Below are positions 17,841 to 26,877 of a DNA stretch of 64,000 bases, one piece after another. A model generated the notes under the pieces. That model was given only the letters and a program-made list of their open reading frames with translations, had not been told where the DNA came from and did not search any database. Where the stretch lies: NCBI RefSeq assembly GCF_036634195.1, contig NZ_JAZIFY010000001.1:5528501-5592500 (forward strand), in the 5' to 3' direction. A program made the translations under genes and the position numbers. Position 1 is the first letter of the stretch. Every line of letters starts with the position of its first letter. The DNA comes from Streptomyces sp. P9-A4. GTDB lineage: Bacteria > Actinomycetota > Actinomycetes > Streptomycetales > Streptomycetaceae.

Positions 17841-18625
17841 TACGGCTTGCGGCCCACCGCGCCGAACTGCGCGACCACGTACGCCTCCTCCGAGGCGGGG
17901 CGCCAGCGCGAGCAGGAGACGATGCCGGGCTCGAGGAGTTCGAGGCCGTCGAAGAAGGAGGTGAACTCGGCCCGGCTGCGGGCGGTGATCGGCGGGGTGG
18001 CGTTCTCGTTCCAGAAGGCCATCGCGTCCTTGTTGCCCTCGCCGCCGAGCTCCGGTTCCAGGGTGGGGTGGGTGAGCACCAGGTAGCTGCCGGACGGGAC
18101 GGCGTCCATCAGGGTCCGGACGATCCGCCGGGCCTCGTCGGTGTCCAGGACGAAGTTGAGGATGCCGAGCATCATCACCGCGACCGGGCGGGTGAGATCG
18201 AGCGTGGCCCCCGCCGCCGCGAGGATCCGCTCCGGTTCGCGCGCGTCGGCGTCCACGTACTCGGTGACGCCCTCCGGCGCGCTGGTCAGCAGCGCCCGTG
18301 CGTGGGTGAGGACGATCGGGTCGTTGTCGACGTACACGATCCGGGCGTCGGGGGCGGCCCGCTGGGCGACCTCGTGGGTGTTGTCGGCGGTCGGCAGCCC
18401 CGTACCGATGTCGAGGAACTGGCGCACGCCCGCGTCGGCGGCCAGCCCGGTCACCACCCGGCCGAGGAACGCCCGGTCGGCGCGGGCCACTTCGCCGATG
18501 CTCGGGTAGAAGCGGGTGACCTGGTCGCCGACCGCGCGGTCGACCGGGTAGTTGTCCTTGCCGCCCAGCCAGTAGTTCCACACCCGGGCGTTGTGGGCGA
18601 TGTCGGTCCGGATGCGGTCGTTCAC
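17840..18625 (-). CDS. SAM-dependent methyltransferase, DUF574 (PF04672) family
   Basis: A 261-residue protein with the marks of this mainly actinobacterial family: NARVWNYWLGGKDNYPVDR at the N-terminus and the SAM-binding loop FLDIGTGLPTADNTHEV. The rest is a Rossmann methyltransferase fold (IVYVDNDPIV; VMMLGILNFV). Substrates are generally unknown. It starts at a GTG at 18625 in a GTGA overlap with the GDPD stop and is itself coupled to the kinase, so GDPD, methyltransferase, kinase and regulator look like one operon. Confidence 0.93.
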   Translation of the reverse strand: MNDRIRTDIAHNARVWNYWLGGKDNYPVDRAVGDQVTRFYPSIGEVARADRAFLGRVVTGLAADAGVRQFLDIGTGLPTADNTHEVAQRAAPDARIVYVDNDPIVLTHARALLTSAPEGVTEYVDADAREPERILAAAGATLDLTRPVAVMMLGILNFVLDTDEARRIVRTLMDAVPSGSYLVLTHPTLEPELGGEGNKDAMAFWNENATPPITARSRAEFTSFFDGLELLEPGIVSCSRWRPASEEAYVVAQFGAVGRKP

Positions 18626-19311
18626 GCGTGCGCCTTTCGCAGGACGGCTGCCAGTGCGTCGACGCGGTTCGTGGTGACCGAGTCGACCCCGTTCGTGATC
18701 AGCTTACGCATCGTGCGCCGGGTGTCCGCCGTCCAGGCCGAGACGAGCAGCCCGTCCCGGTGCACCCGGTCGACCAGCCCCCGACTCACCAGGCCGAAGC
18801 GGTAGTTGAGCCAGCGCGGCCGTACCGCGTCGAGCAGCACCGGCCGGGGCGGGGCGAGAGAGGTCCAGGTCAGGGCGATCTCGGCGGCCGGGTCGGCGGC
18901 CCGCACGTCCAGCATGGCGACGGCGCCCGCGCAGTAGTGGACGCGCTCCCCGGCGCCGCACTCGCGGACGGTACCGACGATCGTGCGGACCGAGTCCGCG
19001 TCGCCGCCCGGCAGGTCCAGCATCAGCCGGTGGTCCCCGGCGGTGAGCAGGGCCTCGCGCAGGGTCGGGATCCCGCCCCGCGACAGCTCGCGGACCCGCG
19101 CGTACGGGAGCTCGGCGAGGGGGAGGTCGTGGCCCCAGAGGCGCTTGAGGGTGTCGTCGTGGAGGAGGACGGGCACGCCGTCCTCCGTCAGCCGGACGTC
19201 GACCTCGACGGCGTCCGCCCCCCGCTCGATCGCCGAGGAGACCGAGCGGAGGGTGTTCTCGCGGACGCGGTACGGGTCGCCGCGGTGACCTACGACAGTG
19301 ACGGAGTCCAT
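18622..19311 (-). CDS. Glycerophosphodiester phosphodiesterase (GDPD) family protein
   Basis: A 229-residue GDPD. The family start VVGHRGDPYRVRENTLRS, the metal-binding EVDVRLTEDGVPVLLHD, and the C-terminal VSAWTADTRRTMRKLI are all present; the enzymes hydrolyse glycerophosphodiesters to glycerol-3-phosphate and an alcohol. There is no signal peptide, so it should be cytoplasmic. I chose the ATG at 19311, which follows a GAGAAT -10-like box by 6 bases and has no clear ribosome binding site. Confidence 0.92.
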   Translation of the reverse strand: MDSVTVVGHRGDPYRVRENTLRSVSSAIERGADAVEVDVRLTEDGVPVLLHDDTLKRLWGHDLPLAELPYARVRELSRGGIPTLREALLTAGDHRLMLDLPGGDADSVRTIVGTVRECGAGERVHYCAGAVAMLDVRAADPAAEIALTWTSLAPPRPVLLDAVRPRWLNYRFGLVSRGLVDRVHRDGLLVSAWTADTRRTMRKLITNGVDSVTTNRVDALAAVLRKAHA

Positions 19312-19330
19312 GCCCCCATTCTCGTCGCCG

Positions 19331-20362
19331 TCAGCGGGCCAGCCAGTCGTTCGTGTACGTGTCGATCTCGGCGACGATCCCGGCCTTGCCGGCCGGGTCG
19401 AGGAACGAGGCCTCCACCGCGTTCTTGGCGAGGGCGGCGACACCGCGCTCGTCGAGGCCGAGGAGGCGGGCGGCGACCGCGTACTCGTTGTTGAGGTCGG
19501 TGCCGAACATCGGCGGGTCGTCGCTGTTGACCGTGACGAGGACCCCGGCGTCCACCATCCGCCGGATCGGGTGCTCGTCGAGGGTGGCGACGGCCCGAGT
19601 GGCGATGTTCGAGGTCGGGCAGACCTCCAGGGCGATCCGGTGCTCGGCCAGGTGCGCGAGGAGCGCGGGGTCCTGGACGGAGCTGGTGCCGTGGCCGATG
19701 CGCTCGGCGCCCAGGTCGTTGATCGCGTCCCAGACGGTCCGGGGGCCGGTCGTCTCGCCCGCGTGCGGGACCGAGTGCAGGCCGGCCGCCCGCGCCAGGT
19801 CGAAGTACGGCTTGAACTGGGGGCGCGGCACCCCGATCTCAGGGCCGCCGAGCCCGAAGGAAACCAGGCCCTCGGGGCGCAGTCCGTCGGTGGTGGCGAG
19901 CCGCGCGGTCTCCTCGGCGGAGACCAGACCGGCCTCGCCGGGGATGTCGAAGCACCAGCGCAGGACGGTGCCGAACTCGGCCTCGGCCGCCTTGCGGGCG
20001 TCCTCGATCGCCGCCATGAAGGCGCGCTCGTCGATGCCGCGGCGGGTGGAGGAGTAGGGCGTGATGGTCAGCTCGGCGTACCGGATGTTCTGCCGGGCCA
20101 TGTCACGGGCGACCTCGAAGGTCAGCAGCCGGACGTCCTCGGGGGTGCGGACCAGGTCGACGACGGACAGGTACACGTCGATGAAGTGCGCGAAGTCGGT
20201 GAAGGTGAAGTAGTCGGCCAGCGCCTCGGGGTCCGTGGGGACCTTGGAGTCGGGGTGCCGGGCGGCCAGTTCGGCGACGATCCGGGGGGAGGCGGAGCCG
20301 ACGTGGTGGACGTGCAGCTCTGCCTTGGGGAGGCCCGCGATGAAGGGGTGGAGGTCGGTCAT
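19331..20362 (-). CDS. Adenosine deaminase family protein, probable aminodeoxyfutalosine deaminase
   Basis: A 343-residue metal-dependent deaminase of the ADA family. The zinc ligands and acid/base residues appear as KAELHVHHVGS (HxH), SVPHAGETTGP (HAGE), RIGHGTS and VTVNSDDPPMF. The start at 20362 is preceded by a -10 box and no ribosome binding site. From memory, the Streptomyces avermitilis member Sav2595 was shown to deaminate 6-aminodeoxyfutalosine in the futalosine route to menaquinone, and this gene lies in the matching chromosomal area. That function is therefore more likely than adenosine deamination, but it is inferred. Confidence 0.88.
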   Translation of the reverse strand: MTDLHPFIAGLPKAELHVHHVGSASPRIVAELAARHPDSKVPTDPEALADYFTFTDFAHFIDVYLSVVDLVRTPEDVRLLTFEVARDMARQNIRYAELTITPYSSTRRGIDERAFMAAIEDARKAAEAEFGTVLRWCFDIPGEAGLVSAEETARLATTDGLRPEGLVSFGLGGPEIGVPRPQFKPYFDLARAAGLHSVPHAGETTGPRTVWDAINDLGAERIGHGTSSVQDPALLAHLAEHRIALEVCPTSNIATRAVATLDEHPIRRMVDAGVLVTVNSDDPPMFGTDLNNEYAVAARLLGLDERGVAALAKNAVEASFLDPAGKAGIVAEIDTYTNDWLAR

Positions 20363-20368
20363 CGGGTC

Positions 20369-20395
20369 ATCGTAGGCCGGGCGGGTCCCCCTCAA
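20369..20395 (-). promoter_or_regulatory. Promoter of the deaminase gene, leaderless
   Basis: On the minus strand TTGAGG (20395-20390) and TACGAT (20374-20369) are 15 bases apart. Six bases separate the -10 from the ATG at 20362, so transcription should begin at or next to the start codon. The divergent gene has a TAGCAT -10 candidate at 20407-20412. Confidence 0.55.
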
Positions 20396-20437
20396 GGGTG
20401 AGGCCGTAGCATGGCCGGACCATGATGGGGGAGGCCC

Positions 20438-21121
20438 ATGTCTGACAACCAAGACCAGTCGCGGGGCGGATTCGACCCGGCGGACCCGTGGGCTCCGCCG
20501 AACCGTGACGGGGTGGAACTGAGCAAGCCGGCGCCGTCCGCGCCGGTGCACGACCAGCAGACCGTCACGTCCGTGCCGCTGGCACCCGAGCCCGAGGACG
20601 CGGTCCCGCCGCCGCCGGTGGCCCCGGGCGGCCCGGCGGCCGGTGCCGGGTACGGCTATCCGTCCGCCGGCGCCGGCGGGTACGGCTATCCGGCGGCGAA
20701 CGCGTCCGGCGCGTACGGCTACCCGGCGGTACCGACGCCCCCGCCGGTCTCCGGGTACGGATACCCCGGGTACGGCCAGCCCGGCTGGCAGCAGCCGATG
20801 AACAACGGGATGGGCGTCGCCGCGATGGTCGTGGGCATCTGTGCCGTCGTGCTCGCCTTCTGCTCGTACGGCATCCTGGGCCTGATCCTGGGCGCGGTCG
20901 CGCTGCCCCTGGGCATCGTGGGCCGCAAGCGGCACCTGCGGGGCGAGGCGAACAACAAGGGGCAGGCCGTCGCCGGCATCACGCTCGGGTCGATCGGCAT
21001 CGCCCTCGGCCTGGCGGGCATCGCCCTGATCATCGTCCTGGCGATGAACGCCGACGAGTGGAGCAGCAGCGACGAGGACCCCTGGTCGTCGACCGGGACC
21101 TCCCTCAGCGCTCCCCGCTGA
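20438..21121 (+). CDS. DUF4190 membrane protein with a Gly/Tyr/Pro-rich N-terminus
   Basis: A 227-residue protein. Residues 1-125 are disordered and rich in Pro, Gly and Tyr, with repeated GYGYP units (about five). Residues of about 130-165 and 175-205 form the two membrane segments of the DUF4190 domain (MGVAAMVVGICAVVLAFCS; ITLGSIGIALGLAGIALII), with a basic loop between them. The function is unknown; such proteins are common in Streptomyces. The ATG has GGGGGAGG upstream. A strong terminator follows. Confidence 0.88.
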   Translation: MSDNQDQSRGGFDPADPWAPPNRDGVELSKPAPSAPVHDQQTVTSVPLAPEPEDAVPPPPVAPGGPAAGAGYGYPSAGAGGYGYPAANASGAYGYPAVPTPPPVSGYGYPGYGQPGWQQPMNNGMGVAAMVVGICAVVLAFCSYGILGLILGAVALPLGIVGRKRHLRGEANNKGQAVAGITLGSIGIALGLAGIALIIVLAMNADEWSSSDEDPWSSTGTSLSAPR

Positions 21122-21173
21122 GCGACCCGCGACCGTACGCCCGCGGGACTCCGTGAGCGGCAGTCGGCGGCTC

Positions 21174-21209
21174 GGGCCCCGCACCTCCCCCCGGGGGGGT
21201 GCGGGGCCC
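21174..21209. terminator. Bidirectional hairpin terminator
   Basis: A stem of GGGCCCCGCACC with its complement, extended inward by a C-run and G-run, lies between two convergent genes (stops at 21121 and 21218). TTCC follows on the plus strand. Confidence 0.8.
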
Positions 21210-21217
21210 TTCCGCGC

Positions 21218-21766
21218 TCAGCCGGTCCGCAGCCGCTCCCGGGCCTCCATCAGGGCGAAGCCCAGGAGATTGAGCCCGGCCCAGCGGGCGGGGTCGTGGG
21301 CGCGCGGGTCGTCGGCCGCGAGCCCGATGCCCCAGACGCGGTCCACCGGGCTGGCCTCCACCAGGACACGGGTGCCCGTGCCGAGGAGGTACGCGCGCAG
21401 GGCCTCGTCCGAGGAGAATTTGTGGACGCTGCCCTCGACGACGATCCCGAAGCGCTCCCGCTGCCACACGGCGTCGTCGAAGTCCCGCACCAGCCGGCCG
21501 GCCTTCTTGGCCTCGGCGGGGGTACGGGCGGCCAGCGCGGCCCGCTCGGCCCCGGCGTCCCCGAAGAGGCGGGCCTTGGACGCCATCATCCAGTGCTCGG
21601 CGGTCGCGTACGGCAGGTCGTCGACCACGAAGGGTGACGGCCACCATTGGCTCAGACAGCTCGCCGAAAGGCGTCCATCCGGGTGCGGACGGTGACCCCA
21701 GAAGTGCAGCCACTCGACCCTGGCACCCCTGCTGACCTGCTGCGTCAGCTCGTCGATCATGTTCAT
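21218..21766 (-). CDS. NADAR family protein (DUF1768)
   Basis: A 182-residue protein of the NADAR/YbiA-like family. Its marks are LHFWGHRPHP, CLSQWWPSPFVVDDLPYATA and EHWMMASKARLFGD. Known members cleave N-glycosidic bonds in riboflavin intermediates or ADP-ribose derivatives. The start is uncertain: ATG at 21766 (MNMIDELTQQV), ATG at 21760 and GTG at 21796 are in frame and none has a good ribosome binding site. The gene is divergent from the polyamine operon. Confidence 0.85.
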   Translation of the reverse strand: MNMIDELTQQVSRGARVEWLHFWGHRPHPDGRLSASCLSQWWPSPFVVDDLPYATAEHWMMASKARLFGDAGAERAALAARTPAEAKKAGRLVRDFDDAVWQRERFGIVVEGSVHKFSSDEALRAYLLGTGTRVLVEASPVDRVWGIGLAADDPRAHDPARWAGLNLLGFALMEARERLRTG

Positions 21767-21876
21767 GCATGCGAGTCTGGCAGCCGCCACGGACATTCCG
21801 TACGGAGATATTCCGGCTGCCTCGACACATGGTCGACCGAATTCGTCGCGTAATCAAAAGGAAACAACGGAATCCC

Positions 21877-21905
21877 TTGTTGGAGGGGCATCCCTCTGTC
21901 AGGAT
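21877..21905 (+). promoter_or_regulatory. Promoter of the ALDH-PotDABC-oxidase operon
   Basis: TTGTTG (21877-21882) and CAGGAT (21900-21905) are 17 bases apart, a good match to the main sigma factor consensus. The predicted leader is about 30 bases and carries CGGAGAA before the ATG at 21942. Confidence 0.65.
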
Positions 21906-21941
21906 CGGCACTCAATTCGAGCTGGGACAACGGAGAACGTC

Positions 21942-23456
21942 ATGGACAACCGCTACCAGGTGACCGACCGCTTCGCGGACGGCGCACAGTACATCGGCGG
22001 ACGGCTCCGTGCCGGAACCTCCGGACAGGAACACAGCGTGATCGACCCGGCGACCGGGGAGAGCGTGTACACGTACGCGCTGGCCTCCGTCGCCGACGTG
22101 GACGAGGCCGTGGCCGCCGCCAAGGCCGCCTTCCCCGGCTGGTCCGGCGCCACCCCCGGTGAGCGCTCCGACGCCCTCCACCGCTTCGCCGGCGTCCTCG
22201 CCGACTGGGCCGAGGACATCGCCCGCGTGGAGTCCCTCCAGTGCGGCAAGCCCCTCCGGCTCACCACCGAGTTCGACGTACCGGGCACCATCGACAACAC
22301 CGCCTTCTTCGCGGGGGCCGCCCGTCACCTCCAGGGCCAGTCGGCCGCCGAGTACGACGGTGACCACACCTCGTACATCCGGCGCGAGGCGATCGGCGTC
22401 ATCGGCTCCATCGCCCCCTGGAACTACCCGCTCCAGATGGCCGCCTGGAAGGTCCTCCCGGCGATCGCCGCCGGCAACACGATCGTCCTCAAGCCCGCCG
22501 AGATCACCCCGCTGACCTCGCTGATGTTCGCGCAGGCCGCGAAGGAGGCCGGCATCCCGGACGGTGTCATCAACGTCGTCAGCGGCTCCGGCCGGATCGT
22601 CGGCGAGCACCTCGTCGGCCACCCCGACGTCGTCATGACCTCCTTCACCGGCTCCACTCCGGTCGGCAAGCGCGTCGCCGAGGTCGCCACCGCCACCGTG
22701 AAGCGCCTCCACCTCGAACTCGGCGGCAAGGCCCCCTTCGTCGTCTTCGACGACGCCGACCTGGAGGCCGCCGCCAACGGCGCCGTCGCCGCCTCCCTCA
22801 TCAACAGCGGCCAGGACTGCACCGCCGCCACCCGCGCGTACGTCCAGCGCCCGCTGTTCGACGCCTTCGTGGCCCGCGTCGCCGAACTGATGGAGACCGT
22901 CCGCCTGGGCGACCCCTTCGACCCGTCGACCGACCTCGGCCCGCTGGTCAGCCACCGCCACCGCGACAGCGTCGCCGGCTTCGTCGAGCGCGCCCGCGGC
23001 TACGCCACCGTCGTCACCGGCGGCGAAGCCCCTGGTGGAGAGCTCGAGAACGGCGCATACTACCGACCCACCCTGATCACCGGCGCCGAGCAGGACAGCG
23101 AGGTCGTGCAGTCGGAGATCTTCGGCCCGGTGCTGGTGGCCCTGCCCTTCGACAGCGATGACGAGGGCATCCGGCTCGCCAACGACACCCCGTACGGCCT
23201 GGCCGCCTCGGCCTGGAGCCGGGACGTCTACCGGGCCAACCGCGCCACGCGGGAGATCAAGGCCGGCTGTGTCTGGGTCAACGACCACATCCCGATCATC
23301 AGCGAGATGCCGCACGGCGGCACCAAGGCCTCGGGGTACGGGAAGGACATGTCGGTGTACTCCTTCGAGGAGTACACGCAGGTCAAGCACGTGATGTTCG
23401 ACAACACCGCGGTGGCGGCCAAGGACTGGCACCGCACGATCTTCGGGGACCGATAA
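21942..23456 (+). CDS. Aldehyde dehydrogenase, aminoaldehyde type (first gene of the polyamine operon)
   Basis: A 504-residue NAD(P)-dependent aldehyde dehydrogenase. The active-site cysteine is in INSGQDCTAATR, the glutamate in LELGGKAPF and the cofactor region has APWNYPLQM. It is clearly paralogous to the enzyme at 11366 (C-terminus MPHGGTKASGYGKDMSVYSF). Being first in the PotDABC and oxidase operon, it probably oxidises aldehydes released from polyamines, for example 4-aminobutanal or 3-aminopropanal. The ATG at 21942 follows CGGAGAA. Confidence 0.92.
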   Translation: MDNRYQVTDRFADGAQYIGGRLRAGTSGQEHSVIDPATGESVYTYALASVADVDEAVAAAKAAFPGWSGATPGERSDALHRFAGVLADWAEDIARVESLQCGKPLRLTTEFDVPGTIDNTAFFAGAARHLQGQSAAEYDGDHTSYIRREAIGVIGSIAPWNYPLQMAAWKVLPAIAAGNTIVLKPAEITPLTSLMFAQAAKEAGIPDGVINVVSGSGRIVGEHLVGHPDVVMTSFTGSTPVGKRVAEVATATVKRLHLELGGKAPFVVFDDADLEAAANGAVAASLINSGQDCTAATRAYVQRPLFDAFVARVAELMETVRLGDPFDPSTDLGPLVSHRHRDSVAGFVERARGYATVVTGGEAPGGELENGAYYRPTLITGAEQDSEVVQSEIFGPVLVALPFDSDDEGIRLANDTPYGLAASAWSRDVYRANRATREIKAGCVWVNDHIPIISEMPHGGTKASGYGKDMSVYSFEEYTQVKHVMFDNTAVAAKDWHRTIFGDR

Positions 23457-23505
23457 CCACCTGCCGCCCGACCAGCGGCGCAAGCATCCCGAAAGGGCAC
23501 AGCGC

Positions 23506-24753
23506 ATGGAGCAGTTCGAGCCCGAGAGCCTGTCCGCCGCGCAACGGGCGGCGATACAGCGCAGTCTGACGAGCGGCCGGGGCGCCCTCAGCCGCCGTTC
23601 GATGCTGCGGGCGGGCGGCGTCGGGGCGCTCACGATCGGTGGCCTCGCCGGTCTGAGCGCCTGCGGCATCCCGCCGGCCAAGCGGGAGGGCCAGGGGCCC
23701 GCCTCCACGGACTTCTCGGCCAAGGAGAAGAGCGTCGCCTTCTCCAACTGGACCGAGTACATGGACGTCAGCGAGGACGAGAAGTCCCGTCCGACCCTGG
23801 AGGCGTTCGCGAAGCGCACCGGGATCAAGGTCAAGTACACCGAGGACATCAACGACAACGTCGAGTTCTTCGGCAAGATCAAACCGCAGCTCGCGGCCGG
23901 CCAGGACACCGGCCGCGACCTGATCTGCGTCACCGACTGGCTCGCCGCCCGGATGATCCGGCTCGGCTGGGTGCAGAAGCTCGACCCGGCCAACCTGCCG
24001 AACGCGTACGCCAACCTGTCCGCGCAGTTCCGCCGCCCCGACTGGGATCCGGGCCGCGCCTACTCGTACCCGTGGACCGGCCTCCCCACGGTCATCGCGT
24101 ACAACATCAAGGCGACCGGCGGCAAGAAGGTCGACTCGGTCACCCAGCTCCTGGACGACCCCTCGCTCAAGGGCCGGGTGGGCTTCCTCACCGAGATGCG
24201 CGACTCCGTCGGCATGACGCTGCTCGACCTCGGCAAGGACCCCGGGAAGTTCACCGACGCCGACTACGACGCGGCGATCGGACGCCTGCAGAAGGGCGTC
24301 GACACCAAGCAGATACGCCGCTTCACCGGCAACGACTACACCTCCGACCTGGACAAGGGCGACATCGCGGCCTGCCTCGCCTGGGCCGGCGACATCATCC
24401 AGCTCCAGGCCGACAACCCGGACATCAGGTACGCCATCCCCTCCGCCGGATACATCATCTCCAGCGACAACCTGCTCATCCCCGCGCACGCCCGGCACAA
24501 GGCCAACGCCGAGAAGCTCATCGACTACTACTTCGAGCTTCCCGTCGCCGCCCAGCTCGCCGCGTACATCAACTACGTGTGCCCCGTCGACGGGGTGAAG
24601 GGCGAGCTCGCCAAGATCGACCCCGAGCTGGCGAACAACACGCTGATCCTCCCGGACAAGGCCATGGCGGCGAAGTCGCGCGCCTTCCGCTCGCTCACCA
24701 ACGCGGAGGAGACGGCGTACGAGGAGAAGTTCGCCAAGCTCATCGGCGCCTGA
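23506..24753 (+). CDS. potD: Spermidine/putrescine ABC transporter substrate-binding lipoprotein
   Basis: A 415-residue PotD-like protein. The N-terminus is long, with a twin-arginine motif LSRRSMLRAGG at about 29-39 and a lipobox LSAC (Cys 53), so it should be exported folded and lipid-anchored. The mature part has VAFSNWTEYMDV, INDNVEFFGK and QIRRFTGNDYTSD, as in other polyamine-binding proteins. It follows the aldehyde dehydrogenase by 49 bases and precedes PotA by 43, in one operon. Confidence 0.93.
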   Translation: MEQFEPESLSAAQRAAIQRSLTSGRGALSRRSMLRAGGVGALTIGGLAGLSACGIPPAKREGQGPASTDFSAKEKSVAFSNWTEYMDVSEDEKSRPTLEAFAKRTGIKVKYTEDINDNVEFFGKIKPQLAAGQDTGRDLICVTDWLAARMIRLGWVQKLDPANLPNAYANLSAQFRRPDWDPGRAYSYPWTGLPTVIAYNIKATGGKKVDSVTQLLDDPSLKGRVGFLTEMRDSVGMTLLDLGKDPGKFTDADYDAAIGRLQKGVDTKQIRRFTGNDYTSDLDKGDIAACLAWAGDIIQLQADNPDIRYAIPSAGYIISSDNLLIPAHARHKANAEKLIDYYFELPVAAQLAAYINYVCPVDGVKGELAKIDPELANNTLILPDKAMAAKSRAFRSLTNAEETAYEEKFAKLIGA

Positions 24754-24796
24754 GTCCGGCCTCGTCCACCTCTCTCACTCCCTGGGACCACAACCC

Positions 24797-25945
24797 ATGA
24801 CTGACAAGAACACCGGCGGCGACGTCCGTCTCACCGGGATCAGCAAGTCGTACGGCTCCTTCACCGCCGTCCAGCCGCTCGACCTGACCGTCCCGCAGGG
24901 CTCCTTCTTCGCCCTCCTCGGCGCCTCCGGCTGCGGCAAGACCACCACGCTGCGCATGATCGCCGGCCTGGAGGACCCGAGCACCGGCACCGTCTTCCTC
25001 GGCGACAAGGACGTCACCGACCTCCCGCCGTACAAGCGGCCGGTCAACACCGTCTTCCAGTCCTACGCGCTCTTCCCGCACATGGACATCACCGAGAACA
25101 TCGCCTTCGGCCTGCGCCGGCGCGGCATCAAGTCGGTGAAGAAGCAGGTCGACGACATGCTGGAGCTCGTCCAGCTCGGCGACAAGGCCCACCACAAGCC
25201 GCACCAGCTCTCCGGCGGCCAGCAGCAGCGCGTCGCCGTGGCCCGCGCGCTCATCAACCACCCGCAGGTGCTGCTCCTCGACGAGCCGCTCGGCGCCCTC
25301 GACCTCAAGCTGCGCCGCCAGATGCAGCTGGAGCTCAAGCGGATCCAGACCGAGGTCGGCATCACCTTCGTGCACGTCACCCACGACCAGGAGGAGGCCA
25401 TGACCATGGCCGACCAGGTCGCGGTGATGAACGGCGGCCGGGTCGAGCAGCTCGGCAACCCCGCCGACCTGTACGAGAACCCGCAGACCACCTTCGTCGC
25501 CAACTTCCTCGGCACCTCGAACCTGATCGAGGCCGAGGTCCAGGAGACCGGCGCCGACGTGCTCGTCACGGCCGGCGGCGGCAAGCTCAGGGTGCCCGGC
25601 GACCGCTGTACCTCCGCCGTCCGCCAAGGCGGCAAGGTGCTCGTGGGCGTGCGCCCCGAGAAGATCTCGCTCGCGCACGCCGACGACGCGGGCTCGATCG
25701 CCGAGGGCCGCAACCGGGTCACCGGCCGGATCGTCGACTCCTCCTTCATCGGCGTCTCCACCCAGTACGTGGTGAACTCGCCGGCGGGCGCGGAGCTCCA
25801 GGTCTACGAGCAGAACATCGAGCGCGACACGCGCCTGGTCCCCGGTGCCGAGGTCGTCCTGCACTGGAACCCGGCGCACACCTTCGGCCTCGACGCCGCC
25901 CAGAAGATCGACGCGGGCGTGGAGACGGTGGAGGACGCCGGATGA
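24797..25945 (+). CDS. potA: Spermidine/putrescine ABC transporter ATP-binding protein
   Basis: A 382-residue ABC ATPase. Walker A is GASGCGKTT, the Q-loop lies in TVFQSYALFPH, the signature is LSGGQQQRV, Walker B and D-loop are LLLDEPLGALD, and the switch histidine is in HVTHDQEEAM. A C-terminal TOBE domain (about 250-375) includes VGVRPEKISLAHADDAG. All catalytic residues are canonical. It supplies energy to the PotBC channel. The stop overlaps the PotB start (ATGA). Confidence 0.95.
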   Translation: MTDKNTGGDVRLTGISKSYGSFTAVQPLDLTVPQGSFFALLGASGCGKTTTLRMIAGLEDPSTGTVFLGDKDVTDLPPYKRPVNTVFQSYALFPHMDITENIAFGLRRRGIKSVKKQVDDMLELVQLGDKAHHKPHQLSGGQQQRVAVARALINHPQVLLLDEPLGALDLKLRRQMQLELKRIQTEVGITFVHVTHDQEEAMTMADQVAVMNGGRVEQLGNPADLYENPQTTFVANFLGTSNLIEAEVQETGADVLVTAGGGKLRVPGDRCTSAVRQGGKVLVGVRPEKISLAHADDAGSIAEGRNRVTGRIVDSSFIGVSTQYVVNSPAGAELQVYEQNIERDTRLVPGAEVVLHWNPAHTFGLDAAQKIDAGVETVEDAG

Positions 25946-26877
25946 GCACCTCCACCCTGACGAAGGAGGACGCGCCGCAGCCGGTCGAGGAACCGGTTCT
26001 GCGCAAGCCCTCCACCCGTAAGCGGCTCGTCCCGTACTGGCTGCTGCTGCCCGGCATCATCTGGCTCGTCGTCTTCTTCGCGCTGCCGCTGGTCTACCAG
26101 GCCTCCACCTCGGTCCAGACCGGCTCCCTGGAGCAGGGCTTCGAGGTCACCTGGCACTTCCAGACCTACTGGGACGCCTTCCAGGAGTACTGGCCGCAGC
26201 TCATCCGCTCCCTGCTGTACGCCGGGACCGCGACCCTGCTCTGCCTGCTGCTCGGCTACCCGCTGGCGTACCTGATCGCGTTCAAGGCCGGTCGCTGGCG
26301 CAATCTGCTCCTGGTCCTGGTCATCGCGCCCTTCTTCACCAGCTTCCTCATCCGCACGCTCGCGTGGAAGACGATCCTGGCGGACGACAGCGTCGTGGTC
26401 GAGGCGCTCAACGCCCTCCACTTCCTGGACGTGACCGGCTGGCTCGGCTGGACCGAGGGCGACCGCGTCCTCGCCACGCCGATGGCGGTGGTCTGCGGTC
26501 TCACGTACAACTTCCTGCCCTTCATGATCCTGCCCCTCTACACCTCCCTGGAGCGGATCGACGGCCGGCTGCACGAGGCCGCGCAGGACCTGTACGCCTC
26601 CCCGGCCACCACCTTCCGCAAGGTGACCTTCCCGCTGTCGATGCCCGGCGTCGTCTCCGGCACCCTGCTCACCTTCATCCCGGCGAGCGGCGACTACGTC
26701 AACGCCGAACTGCTCGGCTCGACCGACACCAAGATGATCGGCAACGTCATCCAGTCGCAGTTCCTGCGGGTGCTCGACTACCCGACGGCCTCGGCTCTCT
26801 CCTTCATCCTCATGGCGATCGTGCTGATCATGGTCACCGTCTACATCCGCCGAGCGGGAACGGAGGACCTGGTCTGA
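25942..26877 (+). CDS. potB: Spermidine/putrescine ABC transporter permease PotB
   Basis: A 311-residue permease with six membrane segments. The first is at about residues 32-50 (YWLLLPGIIWLVVFFALPL), after a charged N-terminus. The ATPase-contact EAA loop is LHEAAQDLYASPATTFRKVT. It overlaps PotA by 4 bases and PotC by 1 base, so it is coupled to both. With PotC it forms the membrane channel for polyamine uptake. Confidence 0.95.
   Translation: MSTSTLTKEDAPQPVEEPVLRKPSTRKRLVPYWLLLPGIIWLVVFFALPLVYQASTSVQTGSLEQGFEVTWHFQTYWDAFQEYWPQLIRSLLYAGTATLLCLLLGYPLAYLIAFKAGRWRNLLLVLVIAPFFTSFLIRTLAWKTILADDSVVVEALNALHFLDVTGWLGWTEGDRVLATPMAVVCGLTYNFLPFMILPLYTSLERIDGRLHEAAQDLYASPATTFRKVTFPLSMPGVVSGTLLTFIPASGDYVNAELLGSTDTKMIGNVIQSQFLRVLDYPTASALSFILMAIVLIMVTVYIRRAGTEDLV

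Noticed and set aside
21863..21881. AACAA...TTGTT inverted repeat at the polyamine operon promoter
   Set aside because: Only 5 bp per arm and it includes part of the -35 box, so it is weak as an operator.
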